A stretch of 64,000 bases of DNA from Pseudomonadota bacterium (GTDB taxonomy: Bacteria; Pseudomonadota; Alphaproteobacteria; Micropepsales; Micropepsaceae). Positions 1-9,199 of the stretch are shown here, in pieces. The stretch spans positions 1 to 64,000 of the forward strand of contig JAJZGY010000006.1 of assembly GCA_021804785.1 (NCBI GenBank). The letters run 5' to 3'. The notes beneath the pieces are model-generated. The model worked only from the letters and a program-made list of their open reading frames with translations. It did no database searches and was not told where the DNA came from. Numbering within the stretch: position 1 is the stretch's first letter; each line of letters opens with the position of its first letter. The position numbers were made by a program, and so were the translations under genes.

Positions 1-92
1 TCGTTTTGAGCCGTACGGGTATCGGAAACCGTCAGCACGGCAATCCGTACTGGAACAAAAGCAATAGTTTCATCAATCACTGGTTGTGGCAT
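1..92 (-). CDS. moaB: Molybdenum cofactor biosynthesis protein B (MoaB/Mog family), N-terminal fragment cut by window edge
   Basis: Reading leftwards from the ATG at 92, the frame is open to the edge and encodes 30 residues beginning MPQPVIDETIAF and containing VRIAVLTVSDTRT. That is the characteristic first beta strand of MoaB/MogA proteins, which act in molybdopterin adenylylation or cofactor assembly in the cytosol. The rest of the gene lies outside the window. It is on the same strand as the downstream-facing uracil-DNA glycosylase, with a spacer of about 150 bp. The assignment rests on one motif; MoaB is preferred over MogA because of the N-terminal form. Confidence 0.75.
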   Translation of the reverse strand, partial: MPQPVIDETIAFVPVRIAVLTVSDTRTAQN

Positions 93-239
93 GGGGCCTC
101 GGGGTGGTTGTAGACAGCAAAGCAGCGGCGGCTGTGCCACTCTGGCCTGGGTGCAGCAAGCCAGGACACAGCAGGGCCTGAAGAGTACTCGCCATATATA
201 TATTGCTACACCTGTGTCGCCACAAAGCTCTCAGTCGCT

Positions 240-1061
240 TCAGTCTTCTCTGCCGGCCCCGTCAAGTCCGAGGGTCCGAATACGGTTGCGAATTTCCTGC
301 AGATCGCGCCAGGCGAGGCGCTTTTGTGCCGGTTGGCGCAGCAGATAGGCTGGATGCAAGGTCGGTATCATTGGCACCATTTTGCCGGCAGCAAAATAGT
401 CAAGCCAAGTCCCGTGCAAAAGTAAGATGCCCTCTGTGCGTCCACTGACATATTGCATCGCAGTTCCCCCCAGCAGAATGATCAGCTCAGGGGCGACGAG
501 TTCGATATGGCGACGCAGGAATGGCAGGCAGATCGCTGCTTCTTGCGGGCTGGGCACCCGGTTGGCTGGCGGACGCCAGTTCACGACGTTGGTGATGTAA
601 ACATTGCGCTGACGGGAGAGACCGATAGCGGCAAGCATGCGATCGAGCAGTTGGCCTGCGCGGCCAACGAAAGGTTTGCCAGCTTTGTCTTCTTCGGCGC
701 CAGGCGCTTCGCCGATGAACAGAATCTTGGCGCCAACGGTGCCATCGGCGAACACTGTGGAATTGGCAGTTTCTCTGAGCGTGCAGCCCTCGAAGCCTTC
801 GAGGGCCACTCTCAGAGCGTCCAGGTCATTACAACGGGCGGCTGCCTCATTGGCTCGGCTGATGGGATCCGTGACGGTGAGAGCCGGGAGGCTCAAGGAA
901 GGAGCGGCGGGGGGACGCGGAGCCGATGGCGTGCGGGGTGGTGCAGTTTCCTTAGCGGAATGAGCGATGAGGCGGTTGACCGGGGCCTCGAGAACGGCCT
1001 CGTCGGCTCCAGCCGCGACGAGCCAGGCGAGCTGAATCAGGGCATCGTGATCGTCTACCAT
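240..1061 (-). CDS. Uracil-DNA glycosylase, family 4/5-like
   Basis: This 273-residue enzyme should remove uracil from DNA to start base-excision repair. The UDG superfamily fold is visible from the GEAPGAEED motif (residues 117-125), the following [16 protein letters not shown], the [10 protein letters not shown] strand (about 156-165) and the C-terminal HPAYLL motif (236-241). Cysteines near residues 77, 93 and 178 could contribute to the iron-sulfur cluster known in this family. The first 75 residues are proline/alanine rich and look disordered, as in other alphaproteobacterial members. It is divergent from the ETF-QO gene and shares a 110-bp intergenic region with it. Confidence 0.93.
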   Translation of the reverse strand: MVDDHDALIQLAWLVAAGADEAVLEAPVNRLIAHSAKETAPPRTPSAPRPPAAPSLSLPALTVTDPISRANEAAARCNDLDALRVALEGFEGCTLRETANSTVFADGTVGAKILFIGEAPGAEEDKAGKPFVGRAGQLLDRMLAAIGLSRQRNVYITNVVNWRPPANRVPSPQEAAICLPFLRRHIELVAPELIILLGGTAMQYVSGRTEGILLLHGTWLDYFAAGKMVPMIPTLHPAYLLRQPAQKRLAWRDLQEIRNRIRTLGLDGAGRED

Positions 1062-1100
1062 GGCCCTAGCATAATCGTGGGCGAGGGCATTGCGCTACCG

Positions 1101-1130
1101 TTGACCCAGATCACCTAAGCGCCCCATAAA
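1101..1130 (+). promoter_or_regulatory. Possible sigma-70 promoter for the ETF-QO gene
   Basis: TTGACC at 1101-1106 is followed after 18 bases by CATAAA at 1125-1130, 41 bases before the ETF-QO start. The -35 is close to consensus and the -10 is weak. The site lies in the short divergent spacer, which supports a promoter here, but the exact hexamers are uncertain. Confidence 0.3.
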
Positions 1131-1171
1131 CGCCTAAATGACAAGCGATCCATTTACCGGGGCATAAGACG

Positions 1172-2836
1172 ATGAGTGAGGCGGCCGAGCGCGAAAGCAT
1201 GGACTATGATGTCGTGATCGTCGGTGCTGGTCCGGCGGGGCTGTCGGCGGCGATCCGCCTAAAGCAGCTGGCCGCTGAAAAGGGTCAGGATCTGAGTGTC
1301 TGTATCCTTGAAAAGGGCTCGGAAGTTGGAGCCCATATTCTCTCGGGTGCGGTCATTGATCCCTCGGCCCTCAACATGCTTCTGCCCAACTGGAAGAAGC
1401 TGGATGCCCCGATTGACACGCAGGTGCGCGAAGACCGCTTCTACTACCTTGGGCCCGCTGGCGCAGTCCGCATTCCCACCATGCTGTTGCCACCATTGAT
1501 GAGTAACCACGGGAATTACATCGTCAGCCTGGGCAATCTGTGCCGCTGGTTGGCGACCCAGGCGGAAGCAGTTGGAGTTGAGATCTATCCTGGCTTTGCC
1601 GCGGCTGAGGTGGCTTATGGCGCCGATGGTGCGGTGCAGGGGGTTATTACCGGTGATATGGGCGTAGCCCGGGATGGACATCACAAGGACAGCTATACCC
1701 CGGGAATGCTGCTTAAAGGCAGGTATACTTTATTCGCAGAAGGTGCGCGCGGCTCATTGACGAAATCGCTCCGCCAGCGGTTCGAATTGGAAAAGGACTG
1801 TGATGTCCAGAAATTCGGCATCGGCTTGAAGGAGCTCTGGGAACTGGCTCCAGACAAGCATCGCAAAGGACTTGTGTTGCATTCGATGGGCTGGCCACTC
1901 GACGGTCGTACTGGTGGCGGCCTTTTCATGTACCATTTTGGTGACAATTTGTGTGCCGTCGGTTTCGTCGTGCACCTGAACTACACCAACCCCTATCTGT
2001 CACCCTTCGACGAATTTCAGCTGGTCAAACAACACCCGCTGATCAAGCCTTATCTTGAAGGCGGCAAGCGTCTGTCCTATGGCGCGCGCGCGATCACCGA
2101 AGGTGGCTTTCAATCGGTACCAAAACTCAGTTTTCCCGGCGGCGCCCTCATCGGTTGTGCAGCCGGTCTGGTCAATGTGCCGCGCATCAAGGGTACGCAC
2201 AATGCCATGGCAAGTGGCATGATGGCAGCTGAGGCGGCATTCGCCGCACTTGCACAGGGGCGGGCTCACGATTCGTTGAACGAATATGAGGACGCCTACC
2301 GTCATAGTGCAGTTTACACGGATTTGAAGCGCGTGCGGAACGTCAAGCCGCTATGGTCGCGGTTTGGCACTCTGGCGGGTGTCGTTTTGGGCGGCTTTGA
2401 CATGTGGACCAACCAGCTCTTGGGATTTTCGCTACTGGGAACGCTCAGTCACCGCAAGGCGGACTACGCGACCCTGAAGTTGGCCCGCCAGGCGAAGAAG
2501 ATCGAATATCCCAAACCAGACGGCGTCATCAGCTTCGACAAGCTGTCGAGCGTGTTTCTGTCAAATACCAATCACGAAGAAGACCAGCCGATTCATCTTC
2601 AGCTGAAAGATCCGACCATCCCTATCCGTGTGAACTTGCCCGAATACGCGGAGCCGGCGCAGCGTTACTGTCCTGCTGGCGTGTATGAAGTTGTCAGCGA
2701 GCCCTCCGGACCCAGATTTCAAATCAACGCGCAAAACTGCGTGCACTGCAAGACCTGCGATATCAAGGATCCATCGCAAAATATAAACTGGGTTCCTCCC
2801 GAGGGCGGGGGTGGGCCGAACTATCCCAACATGTGA
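1172..2836 (+). CDS. Electron transfer flavoprotein-ubiquinone oxidoreductase (ETF-QO)
   Basis: This 554-residue membrane-associated flavo-iron-sulfur protein passes electrons from ETF (fatty-acid, amino-acid and other acyl-CoA dehydrogenations) to ubiquinone. The FAD dinucleotide-binding motif GAGPAGLSAA sits at residues 18-27. The C-terminus carries the 4Fe-4S site: a cysteine in RYCPAG about 30 residues upstream, then CVHCKTCDIKDP (C523, C526, C529), and the usual ending GGGGPNYPNM. The length is full for the family. The ATG at 1172 gives the expected start just before the first beta strand. No ETF subunit genes are in the window. Confidence 0.97.
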   Translation: MSEAAERESMDYDVVIVGAGPAGLSAAIRLKQLAAEKGQDLSVCILEKGSEVGAHILSGAVIDPSALNMLLPNWKKLDAPIDTQVREDRFYYLGPAGAVRIPTMLLPPLMSNHGNYIVSLGNLCRWLATQAEAVGVEIYPGFAAAEVAYGADGAVQGVITGDMGVARDGHHKDSYTPGMLLKGRYTLFAEGARGSLTKSLRQRFELEKDCDVQKFGIGLKELWELAPDKHRKGLVLHSMGWPLDGRTGGGLFMYHFGDNLCAVGFVVHLNYTNPYLSPFDEFQLVKQHPLIKPYLEGGKRLSYGARAITEGGFQSVPKLSFPGGALIGCAAGLVNVPRIKGTHNAMASGMMAAEAAFAALAQGRAHDSLNEYEDAYRHSAVYTDLKRVRNVKPLWSRFGTLAGVVLGGFDMWTNQLLGFSLLGTLSHRKADYATLKLARQAKKIEYPKPDGVISFDKLSSVFLSNTNHEEDQPIHLQLKDPTIPIRVNLPEYAEPAQRYCPAGVYEVVSEPSGPRFQINAQNCVHCKTCDIKDPSQNINWVPPEGGGGPNYPNM

Positions 2837-2855
2837 TGTTCAGAAACGAGACCCA

Positions 2856-4604
2856 ATGACCCTTCGTCAACGGCCCTTCGCCTTTGCTACCATCGCCTGC
2901 ATGGTGGCTATGCTGGGAGCTTGCGGCCACATCAACTCAGTCTATGGCGCAGGCAAGCAGCGCCCGACGCAGAGCGCGTCACAATCTCTCCAGGCTAAGG
3001 CTTATGGCCAATACCTGTCAGGTCATCTGGCTGCCAGCAATCATGATCTGGCAGCAGCTGCCATGTTCTACCGTGATGCCCTGGCTCACGCGCCCCAGAA
3101 TTCCGAAATCCTCACCCGCGCCTTCTTGTTCACCGCGGCAGCCGGAGACATTGCTCAGGCGGCCAAACTGGCAACACAGGTGGTTGCTCGCGATCCTAAT
3201 GATCGTACGGCCAGACTAGTTCTTGCGGTCAATGATCTTGCGCATGGCAACTATGCCGGCGCCCGCACCCAGATCGCCCAATCGGCGCGAGGTCCATTTA
3301 CCTCTCTCACCCTGACACTCCTCGACGCGTGGGCCGCCCAGGGTCTTGGTAAGACAGATGTGGCACTCAAAGATCTCGCGCAGGTAACCAATCAAGGCGG
3401 CACCGAGGCGCTCGCACTTTATCACAGCGCGCTTATTCTTGCTGTAGCAGGCAAAGCTCAGCAGGCAGACAAGGATTTTTCCGCGGCACTGTTGGCCTCG
3501 GGCCCAACGCCGCGTCAGATTGAGGCCTATGGTAGATTTCTCGAGCGAGAGGAACCTTCAGCAAAAGCAGCGGCGTTCTACGCCAAGCTTGCCAAGGTAC
3601 CAAGCCTTGCAGTGATTGTGCGGTCGGCACAAGCCCGCATTGCTGCAGGCAAAAAACCCCAACTTCTGATTCAGACGCCGCAAGAGGGCGCCGCCGAGGC
3701 GCTTTTTGGTATCGCGGCCTCTCTGACGGACCGCTCCAGCGCCGACGTGGCAATTCTTTACCTTAGGTTGGCGCTCTTTCTCTCTCCACATCTTGATCTC
3801 GCCAAGATTGTATTGGCGGACCGCTTCGAGGCGCTGCACAAATGGCAGCTCGCCATCGATAACTATCACAGTGTGTCCGCGGATTCGCCCTACAAGACTG
3901 CCGCGTCGATTGAGGCCGCGATCGATCGTACCCGCATCGGCGAAAACGATCAGGCTATCGCTGAGCTCACGGCGATTACCAAAATCGACGCCCAAAGCGT
4001 AACGGCCTGGACTGCGCTTGGGGACGCACTGCGCAACGAGAAAGAATATGCACAGGCAACAGTGGCCTATACGCGGGCGCTTTCTGCCATCGCCGTGCCT
4101 ACCACAAATGAATGGCCGCTTTACTATGCGCGCGCGATCTGCGAGCAGCAGACAAAGAATTGGCCTGCCGCCCAATCGGACTTGAAACGTGCTCTTGCTC
4201 TTTCCCCCAACCAGCCGGATGTCCTTAACTTCCTTGGCTATAGCTGGGCAGCTCGAGGCAAGCGGTTGCCCAAAGCGCTGGCGCTGTTGGAAAAGGCACG
4301 AGCGTTGAGCCCGCTGGACGGATATATCGTCGACAGCGTGGGCTGGGCCTATTATCGTCTTGGACGTTACAGGGACGCAGCCACAGCTTTAGCCCAGGCG
4401 GTGCAATTGCAGCCCGGCGATGCTTTGATTAACGATCATTATGGCGACGCGTTATGGCGAGTTGGCCGACAGCTGCAGGCGCGCTTCCAGTGGAACCATG
4501 CTCTGACGTTCGGTGCCCGAGGTAAAGAGAGGCAGCTTATAGAAAGCAAGCTGCTATATGGGCTGCCCAGCAAAGCAATGACGTTACGCACGCAAAAACG
4601 TTGA
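2856..4604 (+). CDS. Tetratricopeptide-repeat lipoprotein
   Basis: This 582-residue protein is made mostly of TPR-type helical pairs, for example HNDLAAAAMFYRDAL-like and GRYRDAATALAQAVQL segments; the clearest repeats lie in the last 250 residues. Such proteins scaffold other proteins at the envelope. I start it at the ATG at 2856, because this puts a lipoprotein signal at the N-terminus (hydrophobic residues 8-20, lipobox LGAC with Cys23). An in-frame start at 2811 would overlap ETF-QO and bury the signal. It overlaps ispE by one base, so the two are probably translationally coupled. Its function is unknown. Confidence 0.88.
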   Translation: MTLRQRPFAFATIACMVAMLGACGHINSVYGAGKQRPTQSASQSLQAKAYGQYLSGHLAASNHDLAAAAMFYRDALAHAPQNSEILTRAFLFTAAAGDIAQAAKLATQVVARDPNDRTARLVLAVNDLAHGNYAGARTQIAQSARGPFTSLTLTLLDAWAAQGLGKTDVALKDLAQVTNQGGTEALALYHSALILAVAGKAQQADKDFSAALLASGPTPRQIEAYGRFLEREEPSAKAAAFYAKLAKVPSLAVIVRSAQARIAAGKKPQLLIQTPQEGAAEALFGIAASLTDRSSADVAILYLRLALFLSPHLDLAKIVLADRFEALHKWQLAIDNYHSVSADSPYKTAASIEAAIDRTRIGENDQAIAELTAITKIDAQSVTAWTALGDALRNEKEYAQATVAYTRALSAIAVPTTNEWPLYYARAICEQQTKNWPAAQSDLKRALALSPNQPDVLNFLGYSWAARGKRLPKALALLEKARALSPLDGYIVDSVGWAYYRLGRYRDAATALAQAVQLQPGDALINDHYGDALWRVGRQLQARFQWNHALTFGARGKERQLIESKLLYGLPSKAMTLRTQKR

Positions 4605-5461
4605 TGTTGCACGAACGGGCGCACGCCAAAGTCAATCTATATCTGCATGTCGGTGGTCGCCGTGCTGACGGCTATCATGCGCTTCAAAGCCTCGTGTGCT
4701 TTACCGATGCCGGGGATGAACTCGACTTTGAGCCCGCCTCCGAAATACGCCTTGAGCTTGCCGGGCCTTTCGGTGCTGTTCTTGATGACACTGAAGACAA
4801 TCTTGTCCTGCGAGCAGCCCGGGCGCTCGCGCCAGCCGCGGGACGTTCCCTGGGTGCGCGCATTCGGTTGTTCAAGGCCTTGCCAGTAGCCTCTGGTATT
4901 GGGGGAGGATCTGCAGATGCAGCAGCTGCGCTGCGCGGACTTTCACGTCTATGGGGTCTCACCTTGGAGCCGGCGCAACTCGATCGCGTTGCCCTCGAAC
5001 TCGGCTCGGACGTTCCGGTTTGCCTGTTGAGTGAGCCCTCTCAGATGTCTGGTCGCGGCGAGCAGGTGGCTAAAGTCGAGGGATTGCCGGAATTACCGAT
5101 GCTACTTGTGAATCCCAGGGTCGCGGTTTCGACGGCCGCAGTTTTTCGTCAGCTGGGACGAAGTATGGATGAGCCTCCTCCTGATTCACCACACTGGCCG
5201 GGGGCCTTGGCGGCCGGCGAACTGGTGAGATGGCTAAAAGGCACGCGTAATGACTTGCAGGACGCTGCTTGTGCGATTGCGCCAGCGATCGGGGAGGTAC
5301 TTGCGTGCCTGGAAGATGCCGGAGCGCTGCTCGCAAGAATGTGCGGTAGCGGCGCAACTTGTTACGGCATTTTTGGTGACGCGGCCGCATGTGCACGAGC
5401 TGCTCAGAAGATAGCGTCCGCGCAGCTGGGATGGTGGGTATGTCCTACGCAAGTCGGATGA
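4604..5461 (+). CDS. ispE: 4-diphosphocytidyl-2-C-methyl-D-erythritol kinase
   Basis: IspE phosphorylates CDP-methylerythritol in the non-mevalonate (MEP) isoprenoid pathway. The 285-residue protein shows the GHMP-kinase features: N-terminal AHAKVNLYLHV, the ATP loop PVASGIGGGSADAAAAL (residues 94-110), GSDVPVCL in the middle and the C-terminal GSGATCYGIF. The ATG at 4604 overlaps the TPR gene's stop (TGATG); a TTG three bases earlier is a less likely start. A polyprenyl synthase that consumes the pathway's products lies about 700 bp downstream on the other strand. Confidence 0.96.
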   Translation: MLHERAHAKVNLYLHVGGRRADGYHALQSLVCFTDAGDELDFEPASEIRLELAGPFGAVLDDTEDNLVLRAARALAPAAGRSLGARIRLFKALPVASGIGGGSADAAAALRGLSRLWGLTLEPAQLDRVALELGSDVPVCLLSEPSQMSGRGEQVAKVEGLPELPMLLVNPRVAVSTAAVFRQLGRSMDEPPPDSPHWPGALAAGELVRWLKGTRNDLQDAACAIAPAIGEVLACLEDAGALLARMCGSGATCYGIFGDAAACARAAQKIASAQLGWWVCPTQVG

Positions 5462-5506
5462 CATCGATCCGCCTAATATTTTAGCGGCATGTCAAATATC
5501 CTAAAG

Positions 5507-5883
5507 TAGTTATCGGCAATCAGATGCAGATCGAGACCGGCAGGGGGTTGCTGAGCGATTTGCCTGAGAAAGCAGAGGAACTCCTGCGCCCGGTGCCGCG
5601 GCAAGCAGCTGCCGATGACCTTGCCATCGAGCATGTTCAGCGCTGCAAACAGCATAGTGGTTCCCTTGCGCTTGTAGTTGTGCGCCATCGTTCCGCAGCG
5701 GCCCTTTTTCATCGGCAGGCCGGGCCGGGCTCAGCGGCATAGCGCCGGCGCCAGCGCCGTACCGCCAGCAGCACGATCCTGGCCCGCCAAACGATCTTCT
5801 GGGGCGTGTTGCGATCTCGTACCAGCCGTTCCAACCGCCCACGGTCGGCGTTGCTCAGCAAAATCCGTTCGATCTTTCTCATC
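5507..5883 (-). pseudogene. Degenerate IS630-family transposase
   Basis: Two fragments of an IS630-type transposase can be read on the minus strand. The first, from the ATG at 5883, begins MRKIERILLSNADRGRLERL and runs through QKIVWRARIVLLA and RRWRRRYA, the N-terminal helix-turn-helix part. In another frame, after a deletion, come PMKKGRCGTM, KRKGTTMLFAALNMLDGKVIG and LIADNY, the part carrying a catalytic-domain aspartate. The middle domain is missing and the reading breaks off after ADNY into unrelated sequence. No terminal repeats were recognised. The flanks (5462-5506 and 5884-6140) hold no gene I can see and may be residues of the same insertion. Confidence 0.75.
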
Positions 5884-6140
5884 GGCACAGATCCGCAGAT
5901 CTCCGCCGATTTGTGAATCCTATGTCAGCAACATAACACTAGCTCTGGAAAGCGTGTCCTGCTTTGAACACATGTGGTTGTCTTTGATATCGGCCTAACA
6001 GATTGCAAGAAAGTGCATAAATGGCGGAATAGTTGTCGGGACTTAGGGAACTCTTCAGCTGTCGTCAAAATATGTACTGAATTTGTGAGGGCGCCCCAAT
6101 GTTTTGCTCTTCAAAAAATGCCCACCATCTACACAGTGAT

Positions 6141-7166
6141 TTAGAAGGCGCGCGCAACGCAAAACTCCGCAATATCGATCAAGGCCGTGGTCATTTCCTG
6201 AGATGGTAACCGTGAGGCTGCGGTGATCGCTGAGTCTGCGTAGGCTCGGGCTCTGGCCTGGCTCTCGCCAATGGCCCCAGTTTCACGGACGATCTGGATA
6301 GCAGTGTCCAGGTCGCGATCACTCTGTTCCCCGGCCTCGATTACGCGCTGCCAGAAACGTCGTTGCGGCTCTGATGCGCGCTGAAGCGCCAGGATGACCG
6401 GCAGTGTCACTTTGGCCTCGCGAAAATCATCGCCGACGGCCTTGCCCATCTGCTGTTCGCCTCCCAGATAATCCAGGGTGTCGTCTGTGAGCTGAAAGGC
6501 AATGCCGAGATTAAGGCCATAATCGCGCAGTGCTCCTACGATCGTGAGCGGCGCATCAGCCAGTGCACCACCAGCCTCGGCGGACGCGGCGAATAAGGCT
6601 GCCGTTTTGGCAGTCACCACAGCCAGATAGTCAGCTTCTGTCGTTCCAAGATTATTGGCCGAACGCAGCTGCATGACCTCACCTTCGGCAATTACCGAAG
6701 AGGCCCTTGCCAAGATGCCAAGGACACTCAGGTCTCCAGTTTCGACCATTAGTTCGAAGGCTCGGCTGAATAGAAAATCCCCAACCAAGATTGACGGCTT
6801 GTTACCCCAAACGACATTTGCGGCCACCTTGCCACGCCGCAGCGCGCTGGCGTCGACCACATCGTCATGAAGAAGTGTTGCGGTGTGGATAAACTCCACC
6901 GCTGCTGCCAAATTGAGGTGGTGGCTCCCTACGTAGTCGCAAATATGAGCCGCTGCCAATGTCAACATTGGGCGCAGGCGTTTTCCTCCCGAATCGATGA
7001 GATGGCGTGACAACTCGGGAATGAGGCTGACTGCGCTGGACATCCGAGCATGGATTAGTGCGTCAACAGCCTGCATATCGCCCGCAACCAGCGCAAAAAG
7101 CGTGTCAACCGGCGTTTCTGCGTCGGTGGAGAGGGTTATTTTGCCAAGCTCGGCGGCTACACTCAT
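6141..7166 (-). CDS. ispB: Trans-polyprenyl diphosphate synthase (octa/decaprenyl type)
   Basis: This 341-residue enzyme elongates farnesyl diphosphate with isopentenyl diphosphate to make the ubiquinone side chain. It has GKRLRP (about 61-66), the first aspartate-rich motif DDVVD (101-105) followed by RRGK, and the second motif DDTLD (228-232) preceded by GIAFQLT. Its length is typical. Chain length cannot be read from the sequence, so octaprenyl versus decaprenyl remains open. It is transcribed away from the DUF2007 gene, the usual alphaproteobacterial arrangement. The ubiquinone it helps make is the acceptor for both ETF-QO and complex I in this window. Confidence 0.93.
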   Translation of the reverse strand: MSVAAELGKITLSTDAETPVDTLFALVAGDMQAVDALIHARMSSAVSLIPELSRHLIDSGGKRLRPMLTLAAAHICDYVGSHHLNLAAAVEFIHTATLLHDDVVDASALRRGKVAANVVWGNKPSILVGDFLFSRAFELMVETGDLSVLGILARASSVIAEGEVMQLRSANNLGTTEADYLAVVTAKTAALFAASAEAGGALADAPLTIVGALRDYGLNLGIAFQLTDDTLDYLGGEQQMGKAVGDDFREAKVTLPVILALQRASEPQRRFWQRVIEAGEQSDRDLDTAIQIVRETGAIGESQARARAYADSAITAASRLPSQEMTTALIDIAEFCVARAF

Positions 7167-7316
7167 GAAACATAACTTTCTGGCCCCTTGCCTGGGGCCG
7201 TGGCGAGCGCGGACATTAGGGAGGGCGCCGAAGGCCGGTCAAGAAGAACGGCAGCACACGTCCCAGCGTTGGCGGCGACCTCCGCCTAGTAGGCCTACTT
7301 TACCTGAGGGTAACCG

Positions 7317-7538
7317 ATGCGCGAAGTCCTCAAGACAAATAACCCGGTCGAGCTGAACTTCGCTGAGGCGGTTCTTGCAGATGCAGGCATACCCAGTGTT
7401 GTCTTTGACGGTCATATGAGCGTCATGGATGGCAGCATGGTCATTTTACCCCGCCGCCTAATGGTGGCGGACGCTGACGCCGAGGCGGCCCGACGTCTGT
7501 TGCATAGCGCACTTGCAGAGCCGTCGCCATGGACTTGA
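7317..7538 (+). CDS. DUF2007 family small protein
   Basis: This 73-residue protein shows the DUF2007 pattern: an N-terminal strand EVLKTNNPVELNFAEAVLADAGI, then VVFD, then ILPRRLMVADADAEAARRLL. The family is annotated as putative signal-transducing, but no biochemical role is known to me. A GAGGG sequence precedes the ATG at 7317. The last ten bases overlap the methyltransferase gene, so the two are likely one transcription unit. Confidence 0.85.
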   Translation: MREVLKTNNPVELNFAEAVLADAGIPSVVFDGHMSVMDGSMVILPRRLMVADADAEAARRLLHSALAEPSPWT

Positions 7539-8290
7539 TAGCGGTGTCAACTGTGAGGCAAGGTGAGGACGGCTTTCTGGGCGGGCGTATTCGTGTCCAA
7601 CAGCCCCGTCTGGGTTTTCGCTCGGGTCTTGATGCGGTGATGGTCGCGGCTGCAGTGCCGGCTGAGGACGGTTCGCGTGTGTTGGAACTTGGCGCCGGCT
7701 GCGGGGTTGCCGCGCTGTGTCTTGCGGTCCGGGTGGCGGGATGTCTGATTGAGGGCTTTGACCTGGACGGCGGGCTTGTAAGCTTGGCCAATCAAAATGC
7801 GGCCAGCAACGGGATGGCTCTCGCCGTAAGGTTTCATGTCGGCGATGTTTTCGCTCTCCCGCGATCTTTGCGACGGCAATTTGATCATGTCTTCACCAAT
7901 CCTCCATTCCACGGTCCATCGGGCCTCGGCTCGCCTCTGGAGGCCCGTGCGGCGGCCCGCCAAGATGAGGGTCGGCTGGGTGCATGGTTGCAAGCTGGCC
8001 TTCGTCGCACGACGTCAGGGGGCACCTTCACTACGATCCTGCGCGCGGATCGCCTCGGCGAGGCGCTGGCCATACTGCCGGAGGGTGGGGTTAGCGTTCT
8101 GCCTCTCTGGCCTCGGGCCGGATTGGATGCCGGTCGGGTGATTATCCAGGTCATCAAGGGCGCGCGCAGTCCCTTGCGTCTTATGAGCGGCCTGCTGCTG
8201 CATCGGCCTGACGGGCGTTACACAGAGGAGGCCGAGGCAGTGCTGGCCAAGGCTTGCCCGCTCTTGATGGCGCGTGAGCGGCTCCTATAG
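7529..8290 (+). CDS. tRNA1(Val) adenine-37 N6-methyltransferase-like protein (TrmN6 family)
   Basis: This 253-residue SAM-dependent methyltransferase has motif I VLELGAGCG at residues 51-59 and the catalytic NPPF at 124-127, the signature of N6-adenine (or N5-glutamine) methylation. N-terminal sequence of the form GGRIRVQQPRLGFRSGLDAVM matches the TrmN6 group, which modifies A37 of tRNA-Val. The exact substrate is inferred from family. The start at 7529 overlaps the preceding DUF2007 gene. In many relatives a signal peptide peptidase gene lies between this gene and glyQ; here glyQ follows directly after 30 bases. Confidence 0.85.
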   Translation: MDLIAVSTVRQGEDGFLGGRIRVQQPRLGFRSGLDAVMVAAAVPAEDGSRVLELGAGCGVAALCLAVRVAGCLIEGFDLDGGLVSLANQNAASNGMALAVRFHVGDVFALPRSLRRQFDHVFTNPPFHGPSGLGSPLEARAAARQDEGRLGAWLQAGLRRTTSGGTFTTILRADRLGEALAILPEGGVSVLPLWPRAGLDAGRVIIQVIKGARSPLRLMSGLLLHRPDGRYTEEAEAVLAKACPLLMARERLL

Positions 8291-8320
8291 GGTCCGGCGC
8301 GCCAAACCGGGATATGAGCC

Positions 8321-9199
8321 GTGGCTGACACTTTGACGTTTCAGGACTTGATCTTAACCTTGCACCGCTACTGGGCGTCGCAGGGCTGCCTCATTCTGCA
8401 ACCCTACGACATGGAAATGGGAGCCGGTACTTTTCATCCCGCCACCACCTTGCGTGCCCTCGGGCCGGCGGCCTGGCGTGCTGCCTATGTGCAGCCCTCC
8501 CGCAGACCGTCGGACGGTCGCTATGGGGAAAACCCCAATCGTCTGCAGCACTATTATCAATACCAAGTGGTTCTCAAACCCGCTCCGGAGGATGTGCAAC
8601 AACTCTATTTGGGCTCGCTCAGGGCCATTGGTCTCGATCCTGCGCGCCACGACATCCGCTTTGTGGAAGACGACTGGGAAAGCCCGACGCTGGGAGCCTG
8701 GGGATTGGGCTGGGAGGTGTGGTGCGATGGCATGGAGGTCACGCAATTCACCTATTTCCAGCAAGTGGGTAGCATTGAGTGTGAGGCGGTGGCGGCGGAA
8801 CTTACCTACGGTCTTGAGCGCCTGGCGATGTATGTTCAGAGCGTCGAAAATGTCTATGACCTCAAATTCAACGACTCTGTCCTCTATGGTGAAGTGTTTC
8901 ACCAGGCAGAGCAGGAATATTCTGCCTTCAACTTCGAGCGCGCAGATACCGATGTGCTCCTTCGCCATTTCGCCGATGCTGAAGGGGAGTGTCGGCAACT
9001 GGTGGCCTCACAACTGGCGTTGCCGGCCTATGATCAATGCATCAAGGCCAGTCATGTCTTTAATCTTCTCGATGCCCGCGGCGTCATCAGCGTCACCGAA
9101 CGGGCCGCTTACATCGCTCGCGTACGCGCGCTGGCCAAGGCCTGTTGTGAAACATGGCTTGCCAGCGGGCAGGGTGCCTATACCTCGAGGTTTGCGTGA
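8321..9199 (+). CDS. glyQ: Glycyl-tRNA synthetase alpha subunit
   Basis: GlyQ is the catalytic subunit of the heterotetrameric (alpha2-beta2) bacterial glycyl-tRNA synthetase. The 292-residue product is full length and contains [18 protein letters not shown] at the start, then [16 protein letters not shown] and [19 protein letters not shown], all characteristic of this class II enzyme. The start is GTG at 8321. Its stop overlaps the ATG of glyS by one base (TGATG). Confidence 0.98.
   Translation: MADTLTFQDLILTLHRYWASQGCLILQPYDMEMGAGTFHPATTLRALGPAAWRAAYVQPSRRPSDGRYGENPNRLQHYYQYQVVLKPAPEDVQQLYLGSLRAIGLDPARHDIRFVEDDWESPTLGAWGLGWEVWCDGMEVTQFTYFQQVGSIECEAVAAELTYGLERLAMYVQSVENVYDLKFNDSVLYGEVFHQAEQEYSAFNFERADTDVLLRHFADAEGECRQLVASQLALPAYDQCIKASHVFNLLDARGVISVTERAAYIARVRALAKACCETWLASGQGAYTSRFA

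Noticed and set aside
453-1118. 221-codon frame on the plus strand over the uracil-DNA glycosylase gene
   Set aside because: The minus strand carries unmistakable UDG motifs here; the plus frame has none.
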